Assembly (NCBI GenBank): GCA_028564705.1
Contig: JAPXFQ010002841.1
Location: 892,001 to 956,000 of the forward strand
Length of the DNA: 64,000 nt
Origin: Apricaphanius iberus
Taxonomy: Eukaryota > Chordata > Actinopteri > Cyprinodontiformes > Aphaniidae
Reading direction: 5' to 3'
The translations under genes and the position numbers were made by a program. The notes beneath the pieces are model-generated. The model was not told the DNA's origin, made no database searches, and was given only the letters and a program-made list of their open reading frames with translations. Position 1 is the stretch's first letter; every line of letters starts with the position of its first letter. Positions 59,934 to 64,000 of this stretch are shown one piece after another.

Positions 59934-62900
59934 AACAAGAATGAGGGTTGAATTCACAGGAACCAATCATAAAACAATTCAAGAAAGGAAAAGTAAAAAA
60001 AAAAAAAACATGTCCAGAGTGTTATTAGGGAGTTTTTTTAATCAACAAACACACAATTTTCTGTACTGCAAAAATGACTTACAATTCATTCAAGAGGAAT
60101 TTCATTTTTGAAGTCAAAAGTTTATTTAAAATGTTTTATGTATTATTTTTAAAACTATCTCAAATGCTCACAGGGACTTTTAAAAGTATCCTTAGTATCT
60201 GAATTCTTTTCAGCTACAAATTCTGAAGTATTTAGACAGAATCAAATGTGCTAGACAAAAGAAAAAGAAAATAAAAGAATAAAAAATAATGATGTGTTGT
60301 ATGTCTGCTAAGTGTAAGGAAAATTATAACGAGAGTGCCGTATATTTGTATTCTCCTTTACTTGGAAATCTCTTGCACATGACTTTTAATGGAAAGGAGA
60401 GAATGATCAAGCTAAAGACCAAAAAATGTAAAAGACACTGGAAATTGAATGTAGGTCTGTTTAATTATTTCTAAATGAATTCCTAACCGGTGATTCCTCA
60501 TTAGGGATCTCAACTCTGTCTGACTTGTGTCTTCAAGCTTTCAGCACCTGTAGCTCATTTAAGGTGAAACCTGTCTCAAACCAAAGCTTGAGCCCACCTG
60601 AGAAATTCAACCATATCACCTCACTGAACACTGAAGCAAGTTAGTTCCTGTCTTCTTCCCTATCTGTTACATTCATGCTACCGCTGGCATAAAACAATCT
60701 TCTGCTGGATGGTGATCATAACAGATTTAAAGACTGATAAGTTGAGGAAGGTGACTGGGAGTAGGTACAGTATATGAGAAGCCTAATGCTCTCCACCAAT
60801 GCTGTTTAATTTGTTTTATGGTTGAATTAGTAGTTTGTGAGAGGATTTACAAACTCAGTTCTGGCTAGATGTTTACTTACCATTACTACCATGAATGTCC
60901 TAATGATTTGTGGCTTTTAACTATTTGTTTGATTTATTATATTTTTCCCTTAGTGAACTGATAGTATGCACAAGCTCCATAAATTCTGAAAACGAGAAGT
61001 GGGTTTGAATTTATGGTCCACTTGGTGGAGGCTGGAATTAGTAGAATGTATTATAGGATATAGGATAACACTGACTGAAGGTTGCAGCCTTTGTTCACTG
61101 CAGGTTGTATTTTCTCCTTGCAGATTTTCTACGCACACGTGATTATCTCCTCATCTGTTAGTTTTTCTTAGATTCTCCCTTAAAAGGGAGTCCCTCAAGC
61201 CCACCACAGTTGGAGAGAGGAAAATCAGTATCCTGAGATCCCCAACCTCATTTTGGCTTAGTTAGATAAAATGTAGTAAAAAATCGAAAGTCTCTCAATC
61301 TTTCTTGTTCTATTTAACAACTTTTTTTTGCCACTGATCAGGTTTTATTCAGTGAATGATTTCAAGTGTGATGTATCACAGTCTGTATTATTGCATTTAG
61401 TGGAAAAATGAATTTGCTGATAGCAAAAAATTCTCAATCAACTGCAATAGAGATTTCTCCTTTTCCTTTTTTACAGTAGAATGTGTTTCAGGACTATCAG
61501 TAATTGGTCAAAGTTTGCTTGGTGTCCCCAACATGCTTTTGCAGCTCTTGCAACTTCAGTTTTAGCAAAGTGCTCCATCCCAGCATAAGATGGTTATCTT
61601 TGTTGACAGACGCAACTGGAACCTTGCATCTAGTCTGTTGAGGACTTGGCTGTAGTGGTAGATAACCAATTGTAATACAAGAGGAATGGATCTGGGACTT
61701 CATCAGCATGGTCTGTGGAAACATGACCCGCTACACACAAACCTTGTTTTAGCAACATGGCACTGGCAGTTCACTAGAAACACACAGAGCACCTGCTTTG
61801 GTCTAATCCTGCATTCATATATTAGCAAAATGTTTAATAAATTAAAGTCTTGAATGCATTTGCACTTACATTAGTCAGCCCTCCTACTGAAGAAAACCAA
61901 AAACATGGCCTGACACTGTCACCACCATGTTTTACAATAGGGATGATGTGTTCATGGGTGATGTTAATTTTCTGACACACATTGTTTTTGCATGTAGGCC
62001 AGAATTAAACCTTGGGGTCAAACCTATACACTTTCTTTCAACACCAATTTTTCGACCTGAGCTTTACACCAATTTTTCGACCTGAGCTTTACTGTAGATC
62101 CCTGCAACTCCTGCCGAATTACCAAGGGCCTTTTTGCTGCTTCGCTGATTATTCTCTTGTTAAAGAAGACTATTTATAACCCAACTGATACCTGATTAAT
62201 TAATTTTCTTTTAGATTTAAAATGTAAAAATAAAAGAGGTATCCATTCAACTCCTTAAAAAATTGTATAGGCGGATAAGAAACCAATTGTGTCTTGGCAG
62301 CAGCTGACTCTTTTTGCTCGTCTGATACGGAGGGGAGCTGCTGATCCATCTGCCATACTAGTGTGTGATGGCTGGCTGTGATAAAGGGTAGAACAATTTG
62401 TATTTGGAACATCCTGTCTCTTACTGACTCCAACCTCTGAATCTGGGGCTCCATTGCAAAGAAAATAAGCTATCTGCTAAATTGTACGAATAAAAAAAAA
62501 AAAAGTTGGTTTGATTAATTGATTTATTTAAAAGTTGTAAGGTTTATAACAAACTGCAATGGAAACATGTGTGTCTGCTGAATAAGTACAGTCGCTCTGC
62601 ATGTTTATTCAGCAGTGTATTTATAATCATACTGTCCAGCCCATAAAGTCAAGTCAAGCAGGCATGCTTCGTGAAATTCGATAGTGTGAAGAGAACGGAA
62701 TATCATTTTTAATGACATGCCGCTAAGAGCTTGAAACTTCGTACAGCAACTTGCTTGCCAAAGCAAATATTTCCAAGGTAGAGCTCACCTGAGATGTCCC
62801 TTGGAAAATTGTGTTATATACCCTTGTGGCAAGAAAGGGTGGGTTCAACATGGGAAGGTCTTCTTTATTGAGTTGTACATCATTTTGATCATTTAAGCAG

Positions 62901-64000
62901 AGGTTCATTTTCTTTAAATGTCTGAAAGATCTATTTCGCTTTTCTAGGTACACATAGTTTGGTCTACCAAACTATTTGTAATTCCACCCAAAATGGTGGA
63001 ATCACCCAGTTTCTGTTCTTTGGAAGTCCAAAAAGTTTTTATGTCAGTTCATCTGTTTTAATTTTAGAGAGTCAAAGAAATGCAACAATGTTGTTTCCTG
63101 AAACACCTGCATGGACATCTGTTTCTGCAAACGCTTCACTCGTCAGTCTAGCTAAGAAACAGCATGACACATAAATAATGACCTGGGTGAGAATGGGATC
63201 TTACTGCATGTTTTTATAAGCATTATTCCCCGGAGAGACTGAAGCAGAGCTTTTTAATGAAAACTTTTCCATACCTGCTCTGCCACTTGTATATATAAAT
63301 TTGGTTTCCTTAAATGTTTTTGTGTTACTTTCACAAAAATGATGGGAAATATCACAAAAAATCTGGCCTTTTTCTTTGCTTCGGGCAGTTTTTGGATACG
63401 CACACACAAACACACAAGTCAACCGACACCCACCTCCTGAACTCCAACCTTTTCTCTTAATCCTTCCTCATTATTCAGCGGCTTTGCGGTTTTGAACAGA
63501 GCAGCAAAAATGCGTGTTGTGCATTTTGAACTCCTCTCCTCTAAATTTGGCTACAGCTCCTCTGACATCGCTTTCTGATTCTGGAACATTATGTTCTGGG
63601 TAACGGCAGGTGGAGTGGCAGAGGGGGAAGAAACAGCATGTCCAGTGACAACTGATCTCTCTTTTTTTTGCTTTAAATAAGACATTATTCAAATTATAGT
63701 TCAAGCAGACACAATTTCCTTAAGTCTAAAATATCTTTAGTATGCATACAGGAGCTTTCCTGTACACCACACAATTGTTCCTTTCAAAGCAACTGGTTCA
63801 AATGATTAGCTCTGTTTTATTTACATGCTAGATGGACATTTACATCATGAATGAAAACTACTTGGGTAGATTACATTTTACTTGTTTAATTGTTTATTAG
63901 TTTATACAAAAATAATATTTGGCATGTCAAAAATCTGTGGTCAGAGTTAAGAAAAAGAAACAATGATAGCATAAACTAATTTAATCATTTAATATGTAGA
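59934..64000. other. Right-hand intergenic region; no gene recognised
   Basis: Four kilobases upstream of the Ras-dva gene. Around 61,860-62,110 are phrases of an old DNA transposon (CACCACCATGTTTTACAATA), with a short tandem duplication at about 62,041-62,090 (CACCAATTTTTCGACCTGAG repeated twice). The other open frames lack support. Confidence 0.45.
62041..62090. repeat. Short tandem duplication, 2 copies of about 25 bp
   Basis: CACCAATTTTTCGACCTGAG plus CTTTA occurs twice in direct succession, inside the transposon relic. Confidence 0.9.

Overview
This is a vertebrate nuclear window, and almost certainly a teleost fish. It has many small phase-consistent exons with GT-AG introns, an AT-rich repeat-laden background, fish-type Tc1, hAT and Harbinger-like elements, a cytoglobin closest to the fish cygb2 type, and a Ras-dva GTPase (a family described from frogs and fish). 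The species cannot be fixed from the sequence. There are no bacterial operons, CRISPR arrays or phage genes.

Layout. (1) About 1-10,896, minus strand: FBF1 (Fas-binding factor 1, a ciliary transition-fibre protein). Its first 27 coding exons, about 1,016 codons, join in frame; the C-terminal end lies beyond the left edge. Its promoter, near 10.9-11.5 kb, has an RFX X-box-like site, a ZNF143-like site and a CTCF-like site. (2) 11.5-21.2 kb: intergenic, with worn repeats and a CA/TG microsatellite. (3) 21,156-31,528, minus strand: cytoglobin, three exons, 177 residues, with an intact globin fold and heme histidines. Its first intron is 7.8 kb long and holds a hAT insertion with a perfect 8-bp target duplication and two decayed Tc1 copies. 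(4) 31.5-41.9 kb: intergenic, with a 710-bp inverted-repeat element and a stack of nested transposons around a deleted LINE. (5) 41,933-49,782, plus strand: PRPSAP1, ten exons, 356 codons, intact. (6) 49.8-59.1 kb: an unassigned possible membrane-protein exon, a hAT MITE, a THAP-like remnant, a 672-bp Harbinger-type MITE and a 700-bp foldback structure. (7) 59,096-59,722, minus strand: an intact single-exon Ras-dva type small GTPase. (8) 59.7-64 kb: its promoter and otherwise unexplained sequence.

The genes do not form one pathway. They are neighbours in an ancient linkage group: FBF1, CYGB and PRPSAP1 are also close together on human 17q25. The most notable non-genic structures are the foldback element downstream of Ras-dva, the nested insertions at 35.5-37.2 kb, and several non-autonomous elements whose exact ends can be read from target-site duplications. 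I found no convincing new biological system.
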